Assembly (NCBI GenBank): GCA_900557455.1
Contig: USSM01000002.1
Span: forward strand, 29,005-93,004
Length of the DNA stretch: 64,000 nucleotides
Direction of reading: 5' to 3'
From: an uncultured Collinsella sp.
Lineage (GTDB): Bacteria; Actinomycetota; Coriobacteriia; Coriobacteriales; Coriobacteriaceae
Shown: positions 16,898-25,900 of the stretch, one piece after another
Numbering within the stretch: position 1 is the stretch's first letter
Layout of the letters: every line of letters starts with the position of its first letter
Notes under the pieces: model-generated
What the model was told of the DNA's origin: nothing
Database searches by the model: none
Seen by the model: the letters and a program-made list of their open reading frames with translations, nothing else
Translations under genes and position numbers: made by a program

Positions 16898-19090
16898 ATG
16901 CGTAATTCTGTATCCGACGTCACCGACGCCGAGATCCTGGACGAGGCCCGCGAGGCCATGACCCAGGCTGCCTTCGATGCTGCCGATGAGGCCAATGCCG
17001 CCCAGGCCGTCGAGTCCGCTACCGAGAGCCTGCCCGCCTTTGACGAGCTGGGCCTTTCCGACGAGATGCTTCGTGCCATCGAGAACCTAGGCTACACGGC
17101 GCCCACGCCTGTCCAGGCTGGCTCGATCCCCGTGGTGCTCGAGGGTCGCGACCTGCTTGCCGCCGCTCAGACCGGCACCGGCAAAACGGCCGCCTTTTTG
17201 CTGCCGACCATGAACAATCTGGAGCACATTGCTCCGCCCAAGCCCGTGCGCGAGCGTGGCGGCCGCAACCGCCGTCGCGGTGCCAAGAAGCCCGAGGGCA
17301 ACGGCCGCGGTCCCGTGATGCTCGTCATCACCCCCACGCGCGAGCTTGCCCAGCAAATTGACGAGGTTGCGAGCAAGATTGCCGACGTCACCGGCCATGT
17401 TGCCGTGACCGTCGTGGGCGGCGTGAGCTACAAGCCGCAGACCGCGGCACTCAAGTACGGCTGCGATATCCTGGTCGCCACGCCGGGCCGTCTGGTCGAT
17501 CTGATCGAGCAGGGCGCCTGCCACCTGGACGAGGTCAAGGTCCTGGTGCTCGACGAGGCCGATCGCATGCTCGACATGGGCTTTTTGCCCGCCGTCCGCC
17601 GCATTGTGCGCGAGACGCCGGCAGAGCGCCAGACACTGCTGTTCTCGGCGACCCTCGACGAGGAGGCCGTGGGCGAGATCACCGATCTGGTGAGCGATCC
17701 GGCCCGCGTGGAGATCGCGCCCGCCACGTCGACCGCCGACACCGTCGACCAGTTTGTGTTCCCGGTGTCCATCGAGGCCAAGAACAACCTGTTGCCCGAG
17801 TTCCTCAAGAAGGAGGGCCCGGAGCGCACTATCGTCTTCATGCGCACCAAGCACCGCGCCGACAGCTGCTGCCGTCGTCTGGAGCGCAAGGGCATCAAGG
17901 CCGCCGCAATTCACGGCAACCGCAGCCAGGCTCAGCGCGAGCGTGCCCTTTCGGCCTTCCGCGACGGCACCGTTGACGTGCTGGTGGCAACCGATGTCCT
18001 CGCCCGCGGCATCGACATTAGCGACGTGCGCTACGTCGTGAACTTTGACGTGCCGGCCGAGCCGACTGACTACATCCACCGTATTGGCCGTACGGGCCGC
18101 GCTGGCGAGCTGGGCTGGGCCATCACGTTTGTGACCGAGCAGGACGTGGATGAGTTCTACGAGATCGAGAAGCTCATGGACAAGACCGCCGACATCTACG
18201 AGGCCGGCGACCTGCACGTGGGTCCCAACCCGCCTGCGGTTGACCCCGAGCGCGATCCTGCGGCCTTTAAGGTGAAGAAGAAGACCAAGCGCGGCAAGTC
18301 CAAGAGCAAGAAGAAGCTTGAGCAGGCACGTCGCGACGGCAAGCGCAACGGCGATGACTACGGTGATGTGGCCGGTCGTTCCAACCGCGGTCGCGACGAG
18401 CGTCGCGGCGACGGCGAGCGTCCGAGCCGTCCCAAGCGCGGCGGCAAGACCCGCGTGCGCGAGGGCGTTCAGGCTCGCGTGGACGAGGCTGTGGAGAGCG
18501 TGGCCCGCGAGATGGCTGCCGAGGAGCGCGGCAGTGCTGCTGCCGTCGAGCAGGCCCCGCGCGGCAACCGTGCCGAGCGCCGTGCCAAGCAGTTCCAGGG
18601 TGAGGCGCATCGCCGTCGTCGCGAGGACGAGGACCGTGGCGGCCGTCGCCGTGTCGAGCGCGGGAACGAGGGCCGTGGCTCGCATGGCGGCAAGCGCGGC
18701 TCGGGCGACCGTCGTCGCTCCGGTCGCGATGACGAGCGCGGCGGCCGTGATGAGCGCCGTGGCGGCGAGGGTCGTGGTTCGCGTGACGAGCGTGGTACCC
18801 GCGGCGGCGAGTCCCGCGGCGGCAAGCGCTTTGACGAGCGCGGGGGTCGCGGTGGCGAGCGTCGCGATCCGCGTGCCAGCCGCGATCGTCGCGACGACTG
18901 GCGCAACTACGACGATACCCGCGAAGAGCGTCGCGGCGGCTACCGTGGTGGTCGCGGCGGCAACCAGGCCGGTTCCCGTGGCGGTCGTGCCGGCGGTCGC
19001 GATAACCGTGGCAGCTATGGCAACAGCCGTGGCGGCAAGCGCGGCGGCAGCTCCCGTCGCCCCGGTGACGGCGGCGGCAAGCGCAAGTAA
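16898..19090 (+). CDS. DEAD-box ATP-dependent RNA helicase with long RG-rich tail
   Basis: A 730-aa protein. An acidic N-terminal ~50 residues precede the Q-motif region FDELGLSDEML and PTPVQAGSIP. Motif I AAQTGTGKTAAF, Ia PTRELAQQ, II DEADRMLDMGF, III SATL, and the C-terminal RecA-domain motifs RGIDISDVRYVVNFDVP and HRIGRTGR follow. From about residue 450 the protein is basic, first Lys-rich, then a long Arg/Gly/Asp-rich tail typical of RNA-binding helicases of the RhlE/CsdA type. It unwinds RNA in ribosome assembly or mRNA decay. ATG 16898 follows AAGGAAC; GTG 16862 upstream has no site. Transcription ends at the terminator at 19124. The exact subfamily cannot be fixed, so no symbol is given. 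Confidence 0.93.
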   Translation: MRNSVSDVTDAEILDEAREAMTQAAFDAADEANAAQAVESATESLPAFDELGLSDEMLRAIENLGYTAPTPVQAGSIPVVLEGRDLLAAAQTGTGKTAAFLLPTMNNLEHIAPPKPVRERGGRNRRRGAKKPEGNGRGPVMLVITPTRELAQQIDEVASKIADVTGHVAVTVVGGVSYKPQTAALKYGCDILVATPGRLVDLIEQGACHLDEVKVLVLDEADRMLDMGFLPAVRRIVRETPAERQTLLFSATLDEEAVGEITDLVSDPARVEIAPATSTADTVDQFVFPVSIEAKNNLLPEFLKKEGPERTIVFMRTKHRADSCCRRLERKGIKAAAIHGNRSQAQRERALSAFRDGTVDVLVATDVLARGIDISDVRYVVNFDVPAEPTDYIHRIGRTGRAGELGWAITFVTEQDVDEFYEIEKLMDKTADIYEAGDLHVGPNPPAVDPERDPAAFKVKKKTKRGKSKSKKKLEQARRDGKRNGDDYGDVAGRSNRGRDERRGDGERPSRPKRGGKTRVREGVQARVDEAVESVAREMAAEERGSAAAVEQAPRGNRAERRAKQFQGEAHRRRREDEDRGGRRRVERGNEGRGSHGGKRGSGDRRRSGRDDERGGRDERRGGEGRGSRDERGTRGGESRGGKRFDERGGRGGERRDPRASRDRRDDWRNYDDTREERRGGYRGGRGGNQAGSRGGRAGGRDNRGSYGNSRGGKRGGSSRRPGDGGGKRK

Positions 19091-19123
19091 CATACGCGTC
19101 GCGCGGTAAGGCGAGACGAGTTC

Positions 19124-19157
19124 GGGCCCCGAGCAGACTATGCTCGGGGCCCTTTTT
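19124..19157 (+). terminator. Rho-independent terminator after the DEAD-box gene
   Basis: A perfect 12-bp stem (GGGCCCCGAGCA with TGCTCGGGGCCC) with a five-base loop, followed by a T run. Confidence 0.92.
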
Positions 19158-20040
19158 GTGGGCGTAGTTTGAGGTGGGCCGGCCCCCTCACGAAAAAGCA
19201 CGGAGGCGGTCGCGGCAAGAGATGTGGGTTATCGGCTTAGTTGGAGATTCGCGTATGCGGGGTTCTGGCATAGACGGAGAACGTGAAGCTCCCTACTGAC
19301 GCACGGTGGCCGCAGTGCCCGGGCGGACACACTCGGGATTCCGCTCGCTGCCTGGCGCCCTTGCTGCCATCTGACTTTCACGCTCGCATTGTTCTGGATG
19401 CGGGCGTGTTTTTTCACGGCACGCACGGGTCCCCCGGGGTGCGACGTGCATTTTCGGGAGTTTTCAGCAAGCCGGGGTGGCTGCATACGCGCCGGAAGCG
19501 TCTATTTGATCTCGCGAGATCCCTCGACGGGCGATTTGGGTCGGCAGGCGGCGTACGGCGTGGCGATAGCGCGCGTTTCGCGCCGTGCCGTGCCCCAAAG
19601 CGACGCCGGCCGCGCGATGCTCCCGGTTCGCGGCGTCGCCGGCGGGGGTCGCGATGCTGAATACTCCGGTTTTTGCACGGTCCAAGCGGGGGTACGTTGA
19701 GACGGGAAGGGGCGCCCCCATCTATTTATGCATGGCACAAGCGAAAATATGCAAGACAATAGGGCGCCATGCGCCGGATGCCCAGATTGGGCGCGCCATA
19801 CGCCGACGTTCGCCGCGTCCCTTCCGCGCCGTGCGCGAATCAAAAGGCGAGGGCAGTTATGGGCGTGCGGGCGGCCCTGCTGACGGCGGGGTTGCAGCGG
19901 AGCTTGCGCTTGCCGTGGGCGATCGCGCGCCCTGGGCGCCGGCGCTCGACGGCCGCATGCTCCTGCTTGCCACGCACGATGCCGCTGACGCTCGGGCCCT
20001 CAATATCTCGGACATCATCACGCTCTAAATACTACTTAGC
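19158..20040. other. Gene-poor region, no supported gene
   Basis: About 880 bases of high GC with several overlapping open frames, none with a convincing ribosome site, domain or codon pattern. The last ~40 codons of one + frame ending at 20028 read MLLLATHDAADARALNISD, which resembles the H-loop end of an ABC-transporter ATPase (THD followed by an acidic/Ala stretch). It could be a decayed remnant, but no Walker or signature motif remains upstream. Confidence 0.4.
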
Positions 20041-20047
20041 AACAAAA

Positions 20048-20077
20048 TGATCCGTATTTCTCCGTCCCCATGGGGTC
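20048..20077 (+). repeat. Intergenic repeat B, copy 1
   Basis: Begins TGATCCGTATTTCTCCGTCC, close to the arm sequence TGATCCGTTTTCCTCCGTCC of copies 2 and 3. It lies upstream of the RelB-like gene. Confidence 0.65.
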
Positions 20078-20086
20078 GGGTATGGT

Positions 20087-20128
20087 ATTCTATCTGCGGG
20101 GGTAATACTTAAGAATACAGAGTAATAC
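20087..20128 (+). promoter_or_regulatory. Putative promoter/operator of the RelB-like gene
   Basis: Inverted GTATTCT and AGAATAC (20087-20093 and 20113-20119) enclose repeated GTAATAC sequences. Type II antitoxins commonly autorepress at such sites. No clean -35/-10 pair is evident. Confidence 0.35.
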
Positions 20129-20243
20129 CAACGCCGTAGAAACAAACTCCAGATGCGGGCCAATCGGGTTGCCTTCACAGCCCGTCGCCCAGCCGCGTGG
20201 CCCGCATCTATCCACACCACCGTCGTTTCAAAAAGGAAGCGCC

Positions 20244-20444
20244 ATGGCAGAACACATGACCCCGGTTGTCGCGAAGGTCTTGCCCGAGGAAAAGGCGGCC
20301 TTCGCGGCGGCAACCCAGCTCGTGGGTACCACGCCGTCCAACGCCATCCGCATGTTCATCGCCGCGTTCAATCGCTGCGGCACCTTTCCGTTCGACATTT
20401 CGCCCAGCGGGGCCTTTGGCACTGCGCCCGATTCTCATCAATAA
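20244..20444 (+). CDS. RelB/DinJ-family antitoxin-like protein, orphan
   Basis: A 66-aa protein with the ribbon-helix-helix pattern of RelB/DinJ: a basic-hydrophobic start VVAKVLPEEKAAFAAATQLV, then the helix TTPSNAIRMFIAAF, and a short aromatic/proline tail (FPFDIS). Such antitoxins bind DNA as dimers and neutralise a RelE/YafQ-type RNase. AAGGAAG six bases before ATG 20244 is a good ribosome site. No toxin gene follows; the next gene is a CPBP protease on the same strand 83 bases away. The stop is one base before a copy of intergenic repeat B, and another copy precedes the gene, so it sits in a repeat-bounded ~430-bp unit. The toxin may have been lost or be encoded elsewhere. Confidence 0.75.
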   Translation: MAEHMTPVVAKVLPEEKAAFAAATQLVGTTPSNAIRMFIAAFNRCGTFPFDISPSGAFGTAPDSHQ

Positions 20445-20445
20445 G

Positions 20446-20476
20446 TGATCCGTTTTCCTCCGTCCCTATGGGATCA
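20446..20476 (+). repeat. Intergenic repeat B, copy 2
   Basis: Starts TGATCCGTTTTCCTCCGTCC, same orientation as copy 1 and nearly identical to the right arm of the perfect palindrome at 32911-32997. It begins two bases after the RelB-like stop codon. Confidence 0.75.
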
Positions 20477-20527
20477 GCTCTCTGCCGAGTTGTGGTAGAA
20501 CTTGGGAACGGTTTTGAGGAGGTTAGC

Positions 20528-21439
20528 ATGCTCAATGCGATGGCGTGGGCGCTTGCCTGTTTTGGCGTTGTCGCTGCCGATATAGCCCTGAGCGTGGTTC
20601 TGTTTTTGGTTCTCGATGCCGTATCGGTGCTGACGGGCTATCCGATCGACAATCTCGATATCCAATGGTTCCAGGCTGCCGCTCAGACGGCATCGTTTTT
20701 GATGGCGCTGCTGTGGTGGCGTTATCTGTGGCCGCGTTCGTTTATGGCACGCTGGCAAAGCGAGCGTCCGCTTGGCGGGGGAGTGCGTGGGGCGTGGAAA
20801 CGCATCGCCTGCGTTATCGTGATCGGCCTGGCCCTGCAGGTGGTTGTTGGCTACGTGACCGACGCCGCGCTGTCGCTGTTGCCCGATGCCGCGGCCGACT
20901 ACGGCGAGCTTGTCGAGGAAACAGGCATGGGTGACACCAGCTATCTCGCCGTCCTGACTACGGTGCTCGGTGCCCCATTTTGTGAAGAGCTGCTGGTGCG
21001 CGGTATTATTTTTGAGTTTTCGCTCCGAGCGTTTAATCCGCAGTGCCGCCCACTTTGGAAGCGCCGGCGTCGTGCGAGTGCGCAGGACGGCGCCATGGTG
21101 CCCTGGGCGGCCCCAAGCACGTGGGGTATCGCCGCGGCGATTGTGCTGCAGGCGACAATCTTCGGTTTTATGCACATGAATTGGGTGCAGGGTTGCTACG
21201 CGGGTGCCGCCGGCCTCATCTTTGGTTGGGTGCTCGTGACGACCGGAAAGCTCCGCTACACGATCCTGCTGCACTTTGCCTTTAATGCCGGGTCGTATCT
21301 CATGACGTTGCTCTGGTTTGTGAACACCTCGCTCGACGTGGTGGTCACGGTCGCCATCGCCGGCGTCATCCTCGTTGAGGCAATGCGCTCGCTGCGCCAC
21401 GCGTGTGGGATGGACGCAGCGAGCGCACCTCTGCCCTAG
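20528..21439 (+). CDS. CPBP-family intramembrane metalloprotease
   Basis: A 303-aa polytopic membrane protein with about eight hydrophobic segments. It carries the family motifs: CEELLVRG with E153-E154 and R158, FGFMHMNW with its metal-ligand His, and HFAFN near the C-terminus. CPBP (Abi/Rce1-like) proteases cut near membranes. In bacteria they are often linked to bacteriocin self-immunity or protein maturation; no bacteriocin gene is seen next to it. GAGGAGG upstream fixes ATG 20528, downstream of repeat B. The stop TAG overlaps by two bases the stop of the convergent YgiQ gene, so the two transcripts must overlap; no terminator is visible between them. Confidence 0.85.
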   Translation: MLNAMAWALACFGVVAADIALSVVLFLVLDAVSVLTGYPIDNLDIQWFQAAAQTASFLMALLWWRYLWPRSFMARWQSERPLGGGVRGAWKRIACVIVIGLALQVVVGYVTDAALSLLPDAAADYGELVEETGMGDTSYLAVLTTVLGAPFCEELLVRGIIFEFSLRAFNPQCRPLWKRRRRASAQDGAMVPWAAPSTWGIAAAIVLQATIFGFMHMNWVQGCYAGAAGLIFGWVLVTTGKLRYTILLHFAFNAGSYLMTLLWFVNTSLDVVVTVAIAGVILVEAMRSLRHACGMDAASAPLP

Positions 21440-23571
21440 TTGCGACGCCCGCCGCCGTTGGCGCCCTGTCGTCCCTGGGCCGCGCGATTGCGACCGGCAG
21501 TATTCTGTGCGCGCGACATGCCGCCGTGGCCCTTGCTGCCCTTGGGTCCCTTGCCAGCGCCGCCGCCATGCGGTTTGCCGCCCTTCTTGCCGGTGCCATG
21601 CCCACCGCCGGCCGATGTCTCGCCCGGGCGTGGCGGCACGGGACGAATCAGACAATGCTTGGTGTAGCCGATCAGATCGCGGCGGCCGGCTTTTTCCAGC
21701 GCCTCGCGCACGAGCTTGTAGTTCTCGGGCTTGCGATATTGGATGAGCGCGCGCTGCATGGCCTTTTCGTGCGGGTCGCGCGCCACATAGATCGGCTCCA
21801 TGGTGCGCGGATCCACGCCGGTGTAGTACATGCACGTCGACATGGTGGATGGGGTGGGGTAGAAGTCCTGCACCTGCTCGGGCATATAGCCCATGTCGCG
21901 CACGGCTTCGGCAAGGTCCACGGCTTCCTTCATCGTCGAGCCGGGGTGGCTCGAGATCAGATACGGCACCACATACTGCTTGAGTCCGTATTCGCGGTTC
22001 AGGCGTTCAAATTTACGGCAGAACGCATCGTAGACGGCGCGGCTCGGCTTGCCCATCACGGACAACACCGCGTCGCTCACGTGCTCGGGCGCTACTCGCA
22101 GCTGGCCCGAGACATGGTGCTCCAGCAGCTCGCGCAAAAACTCGTCCGAGGCATCGGCCATGGTGTAGTCGAAGCGGATGCCGCTGCGCACGAAGACCTT
22201 CTTGACGCCCGGCAGCTGGCGCAGGTCGCGCAGCAGCTGTGTGTAGCCGCTCTCGTCGACCACCATGTTCTTGCACACACTCGGCCACAGGCAGCGCTTG
22301 TTCTTGCACACGCCGTGCTTGAGCTGCTTGTCGCAGGCAGGGCGGCTAAAGTTTGCCGTCGGTCCGCCCACGTCGTTGATGTAGCCCTTAAACTCGGGAT
22401 CGCGCGTGAGCAGCTCGGCCTCGCGCATGATCGAGTCGTGGCTGCGCATCTGCAGCACGCGCCCCTGGTGGAAGGTGAGGGCGCAAAATGAGCACTCACC
22501 AAAACAGCCACGGTTGGAGCTAATGGAAAACTTGATCTCGGCAAAGGCCGGCACGCCGCCCGCCGCGTCGTAATCGGGATGCCAATCGCGTGCGTAGGGG
22601 AGTTCGGCAACCTCGTCCATCTCGTCGGTGGTGAGCGTCGCCGATGGCGGGTTCTGCACTACATAGACGCTGTTGGGGTAGGGCTCTACCAGGCGGTGTC
22701 CGGTGATGGGGTCCATATTCTGCTGCTGCACATTGAAGCTGCGCGCGTAGTTGAGCCTGTCGGCGGAAAGGTCGTCCCAGCTGGGCAGCAGGTCGTAGTC
22801 GTAGACCTCGTCGAGCGAGCCCGTGCGGTAGACGGTGCCGTTGATATAGGTGATCTGATCGACGGGCAGCCCCGCGTCGAGCGCGTCGGCAATCTCGACG
22901 ATTGCGTGCTCGCCCATGCCGTAGATGAGGATGTCGGCGCCCGAGTCGAGCAGTACCGAGCGCTTGAGCTTGTCCTGCCAGTAGTCGTAGTGGGCCAGGC
23001 GGCGCAGGCTCGCCTCGATGCCGCCGATGATGATGGGGGCATCCTTAAACGTCTGGCGGATGAGGTTGCCGTAGACCGTAACGGCTCGGTTGGGACGGCG
23101 CCCTTCCTCGCCACCGGGGGTATAGGCGTCGGTGTGGCGGCGGTGCTTGGTCACCGAATAGTGGTTGACCATGGAGTCCATGTTGCCGGCGCTGACCAAA
23201 AAGCCCAGGCGCGGCTCGCCGAGCACGGTGATGCTGGCGGGGTCGGTCCAGTCGGGCTGGCAGATGATGCCCACTTTGTAGCCGTGCGCGTCGAGTACGC
23301 GGCTGACGATGGCCATGCCAAAGCTGGGGTGGTCCACGTAGGCGTCGCCGCAGATGTAGACAAAGTCGCACTGGTCCCAGCCGCGCGCATCCATGTCGGC
23401 GCGGCTGACGGGGAGGAACTTATCGCGGCCCGGGCGCCAGGGGCGCGTGGCCGCTGATGGCGTATGCGTGGTGTGCCCACCCTGCGTCTTACCGCCGCGC
23501 TTTTGCTGCTGGCCCTGTTTGCCCTGCTGACTGCGCTGGTTGTTCTGAGCGTGCTGAGGCTTTTTTGCCAC
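21436..23571 (-). CDS. YgiQ-family radical SAM protein (UPF0313)
   Basis: A 711-aa cytoplasmic protein. The 4Fe-4S/SAM motif is CFGECSFC (C356, C360, C363), within the usual SISSNRGCFGECSFCALTFH context. Upstream are the characteristic YgiQ segments DQCDFVYICGDAYVDHPSFG and IIGGIEASLRRLAHYDYW; a B12-like N-terminal fold is typical for this family. Both ends are low-complexity: a Gln/Lys/Thr-rich N-terminus and a Gly/Lys-rich C-terminal tail. GTG 23571 is chosen because GGGAGGG lies just upstream on the minus strand; the open frame extends further but without a site and into the divergent promoter region. The reaction catalysed by YgiQ proteins is not established. Confidence 0.88.
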   Translation of the reverse strand: MAKKPQHAQNNQRSQQGKQGQQQKRGGKTQGGHTTHTPSAATRPWRPGRDKFLPVSRADMDARGWDQCDFVYICGDAYVDHPSFGMAIVSRVLDAHGYKVGIICQPDWTDPASITVLGEPRLGFLVSAGNMDSMVNHYSVTKHRRHTDAYTPGGEEGRRPNRAVTVYGNLIRQTFKDAPIIIGGIEASLRRLAHYDYWQDKLKRSVLLDSGADILIYGMGEHAIVEIADALDAGLPVDQITYINGTVYRTGSLDEVYDYDLLPSWDDLSADRLNYARSFNVQQQNMDPITGHRLVEPYPNSVYVVQNPPSATLTTDEMDEVAELPYARDWHPDYDAAGGVPAFAEIKFSISSNRGCFGECSFCALTFHQGRVLQMRSHDSIMREAELLTRDPEFKGYINDVGGPTANFSRPACDKQLKHGVCKNKRCLWPSVCKNMVVDESGYTQLLRDLRQLPGVKKVFVRSGIRFDYTMADASDEFLRELLEHHVSGQLRVAPEHVSDAVLSVMGKPSRAVYDAFCRKFERLNREYGLKQYVVPYLISSHPGSTMKEAVDLAEAVRDMGYMPEQVQDFYPTPSTMSTCMYYTGVDPRTMEPIYVARDPHEKAMQRALIQYRKPENYKLVREALEKAGRRDLIGYTKHCLIRPVPPRPGETSAGGGHGTGKKGGKPHGGGAGKGPKGSKGHGGMSRAQNTAGRNRAAQGRQGANGGGRRN

Positions 23572-23839
23572 GATCCCTCCCGGTGTTTGTATGCTGCACG
23601 TAATTGTAACCAGTCTTTTTGGGACGGGGCTAAAAAGACTGGTGGAGTACACGAGGCGCCGGATCGGCGTGTCGATGCGGGTGCCGGCGCCGCGCCCGCT
23701 GTTTGTTTCCAGACTGTGTATCTGCGCGTTGGGGAACCCATCTCGCGCGCACGCCATGTTGTCAATGGGTTACAGTATGAACGGCGGCTATGTTTCCGCC
23801 AACGCACGAGAGAGTCGTCAACAAGGAGGATGCACGACG

Positions 23840-24556
23840 ATGCAGCGTGCCAAACAGATATCGGAGTCTATTGAGCTGGGCATCATCTTGGCGCTCGCCG
23901 GTGGCTTTATGGACGTGTATTCGTACATTGGGCGCGACCATGTTTTCGCCAACGCGCAGACAGGCAACATCCTGCTCGTGGGCGTGAGCATCTCGGAGGG
24001 AAACTGGGCACTTGCGGGGCGCTACTTCTTCCCTGTGGTGTCGTTTGCCGTGGGTATTATGCTTGCCGATCTGGTACACGAGCGGTTTGGCAGCGTGATT
24101 CACTGGCGCCAGGTGACGGTGTTCTTTGAAGCCGTCATCTTGCTGGGCGTGAGCTTTATCCCCGGTGGCGGTTACAACCTGCTCGCCAACTGCCTCACTT
24201 CGTTTGCCTGCGGTATGCAGGTCGAGAGCTTCCGCAAGATCCACGGTCACGGCATCGCTACGACCATGTGTATCGGCAACTTGCGCAACGCGCTGCAAAA
24301 CGTGGACGATTACATCATCACCCACAGGCGTGGCTTTTTGGAAAACGGCCTGCTGTACTTTGGCGTGATCTTTACCTTTGTGTTTGGCGCCGTGTTGGGC
24401 AACTGGTGTATTGAGCGCATGGGCCTGCACGCCATCGTCGTGGCGAGCTTGCTGCTGTTTGTCGCGTTTGCCATCATGTTCATCGACCGCGAGCGCGACT
24501 TGCGCTTACGCTGGAAGGTTGCGGCCGAGGCTTGGAAAGAGGGCTGCCGAAAGTAA
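23840..24556 (+). CDS. YoaK/DUF1275-family membrane protein
   Basis: A 238-aa protein with about six membrane helices. The N-terminal LALAGGFMDVYSYIGRDHVF and NAQTGNILLVGV are typical of the YoaK (DUF1275) family, whose function is not known; a transporter-like role has been suggested only from topology. GGAGG ten bases before ATG 23840 decides the start; frames opening earlier run into the promoter region divergent to the YgiQ gene. A short charged tail (DRERDLRLRW) ends in the cytoplasm. It is followed directly by a hairpin terminator, so it is probably monocistronic. Confidence 0.85.
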   Translation: MQRAKQISESIELGIILALAGGFMDVYSYIGRDHVFANAQTGNILLVGVSISEGNWALAGRYFFPVVSFAVGIMLADLVHERFGSVIHWRQVTVFFEAVILLGVSFIPGGGYNLLANCLTSFACGMQVESFRKIHGHGIATTMCIGNLRNALQNVDDYIITHRRGFLENGLLYFGVIFTFVFGAVLGNWCIERMGLHAIVVASLLLFVAFAIMFIDRERDLRLRWKVAAEAWKEGCRK

Positions 24557-24561
24557 GCGAA

Positions 24562-24598
24562 TGCGGCAAAGGGGCTGTCCCTTTGCCGCAATATTTTT
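24562..24598 (+). terminator. Terminator after the YoaK-like gene
   Basis: A perfect 12-bp stem TGCGGCAAAGGG / CCCTTTGCCGCA with a five-base loop, then ATATTTTT. Confidence 0.9.
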
Positions 24599-24606
24599 CA
24601 TCATCT

Positions 24607-24679
24607 GTTGAAACGCTTTAACACTTTTGATGTTCTCACGCGTTTTTTGTTTCAAAAGCGTTAGGATGGGACTTATAGC
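24607..24679 (+). promoter_or_regulatory. Putative LacI-type operator and promoter of fucO
   Basis: GTTGAAACGCTTTAAC (24607-24622) is a near-palindrome centred on CG, as in LacI/GalR-family operators. A related inverted half GTTTCAAAAGCGTT follows at about 24649. A weak promoter TTCAAA-N17-TATAGC (24651-24679) overlaps the second element. Confidence 0.5.
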
Positions 24680-24721
24680 GCGGGGCGTAATGGGTGCCCC
24701 GCACACGATGGGAGGCTATCA

Positions 24722-25888
24722 ATGGCTAATCGTTTCGTTCTCAACACCATTTCTTATCATGGTTCCGGCGCCATCAAGGAGATCCCCGACGAGCTCCAGC
24801 GTCGCGGCTACAAGAAGATCTTCGTCTGCTCCGACCCCGACCTGGTCAAGTTCGGCGTTACCGCTAAGGTGACCGACGAGCTCGACGCCGCCGGCATTGC
24901 TTGGAGCCTCTACTCCGAGATTAAGCCCAACCCCACCATCCAGAACGTCAAGGACGGCGTCGAGGCCTTCAAGGCCGCCGAGGCTGACGCTATCGTGACC
25001 ATCGGTGGCGGCTCTTCCATGGACACCGCCAAGGCCATCGGCATCATCATCAACAACCCCGAGTTCGCCGATGTCCGCAGCCTCGAGGGCGTTGCTCCCA
25101 CTAAGAATCACGCCGTGTTCACCATCGCCGTGCCGACGACCGCCGGTACCGCTGCTGAGGTGACCATCAACTACGTCATCACCGACCCCGAGAAGGTCCG
25201 CAAGTTCGTGTGCGTCGACACCAACGACGCCCCCGAGGTCGCCGTCGTCGACCCCGACATGATGGCTTCCATGCCCGCCGGCCTGACCGCTTCCACCGGC
25301 ATGGACGCACTGACCCACGCCATCGAGGGCTACACCACCAAGGGCGCCTGGGAGCTTTCCGACATGTTCCACTTTGAGGCCATTAAGCTGATCAGCGAGA
25401 ACCTGCGCGACTCTGTCGCCGAGGCCAAGTCCGGTCAGCCCGGCTCCGGCCGCGAGGGCATGGCTCTTGGCCAGTATGTCGCCGGCATGGGCTTCTCCAA
25501 CGTCGGCCTGGGCATCGACCACGCCATGGCTCACACGCTGTCCGCTCACTACGACACCCCGCACGGCGTCGCTTGCGCCATGCTGCTGCCGATCGCTATG
25601 GAGTTCAACAAGCCGGTTTGCGCCGAGCGCCTGGCCAAGGTTGCCGTCGCCATGGGCGTTGACACCACGGGCATGAGCACCGACGAGGCCGCCGATGCCG
25701 CCATCGCCGCCGTTAAGAAGCTCTCTGCCGACGTGAACATCCCGCACGTCTGCGAGGCCATGAAGGCCGACGAGATCGAGGTTCTGGCCAAGGACGCCAT
25801 GGCCGACGCCTGCTTCCCGGGCAACCCGCGCGAGGCGACGCTCGACGACGTCATCGAGCTCTTCAAGAAGATCTGCCCGGCTGCCTAA
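24722..25888 (+). CDS. fucO: FucO-like iron-dependent lactaldehyde reductase / 1,2-propanediol oxidoreductase
   Basis: A 388-aa group III Fe-dependent alcohol dehydrogenase. It carries family landmarks seen in E. coli FucO: the NAD-binding GGGSSMDTAKAIGI, NNPEFADVRSLEG, IPTTAGTAAEVT-like VPTTAGTAAEVTINYVITD, and the metal ligands in STGMDALTHAIEG and GIDHAMAHTLSAHYDTPHG. FucO interconverts lactaldehyde and 1,2-propanediol with NADH, regenerating NAD in anaerobic fucose or rhamnose breakdown. GGGAGG precedes ATG 24722. The gene stands alone between two terminators, and no other fucose gene is in the window, so activity on other short alcohols or aldehydes is possible. Strong G/C-ending codon bias suggests high expression. 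Confidence 0.88.
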   Translation: MANRFVLNTISYHGSGAIKEIPDELQRRGYKKIFVCSDPDLVKFGVTAKVTDELDAAGIAWSLYSEIKPNPTIQNVKDGVEAFKAAEADAIVTIGGGSSMDTAKAIGIIINNPEFADVRSLEGVAPTKNHAVFTIAVPTTAGTAAEVTINYVITDPEKVRKFVCVDTNDAPEVAVVDPDMMASMPAGLTASTGMDALTHAIEGYTTKGAWELSDMFHFEAIKLISENLRDSVAEAKSGQPGSGREGMALGQYVAGMGFSNVGLGIDHAMAHTLSAHYDTPHGVACAMLLPIAMEFNKPVCAERLAKVAVAMGVDTTGMSTDEAADAAIAAVKKLSADVNIPHVCEAMKADEIEVLAKDAMADACFPGNPREATLDDVIELFKKICPAA

Positions 25889-25900
25889 CTTGGTTCGGCG

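Noticed and set aside
17087..19201. 704-aa open frame antisense to the DEAD-box helicase gene
   Set aside because: A composition shadow of a GC-rich gene; the product is Ala/Thr/Leu filler with no motif, while the + strand has all helicase motifs.
19283..19660. 125-aa + frame in the gene-poor region
   Set aside because: Arg/Pro/Gly-rich product with no ribosome site or motif; overlapping frames on both strands look alike.
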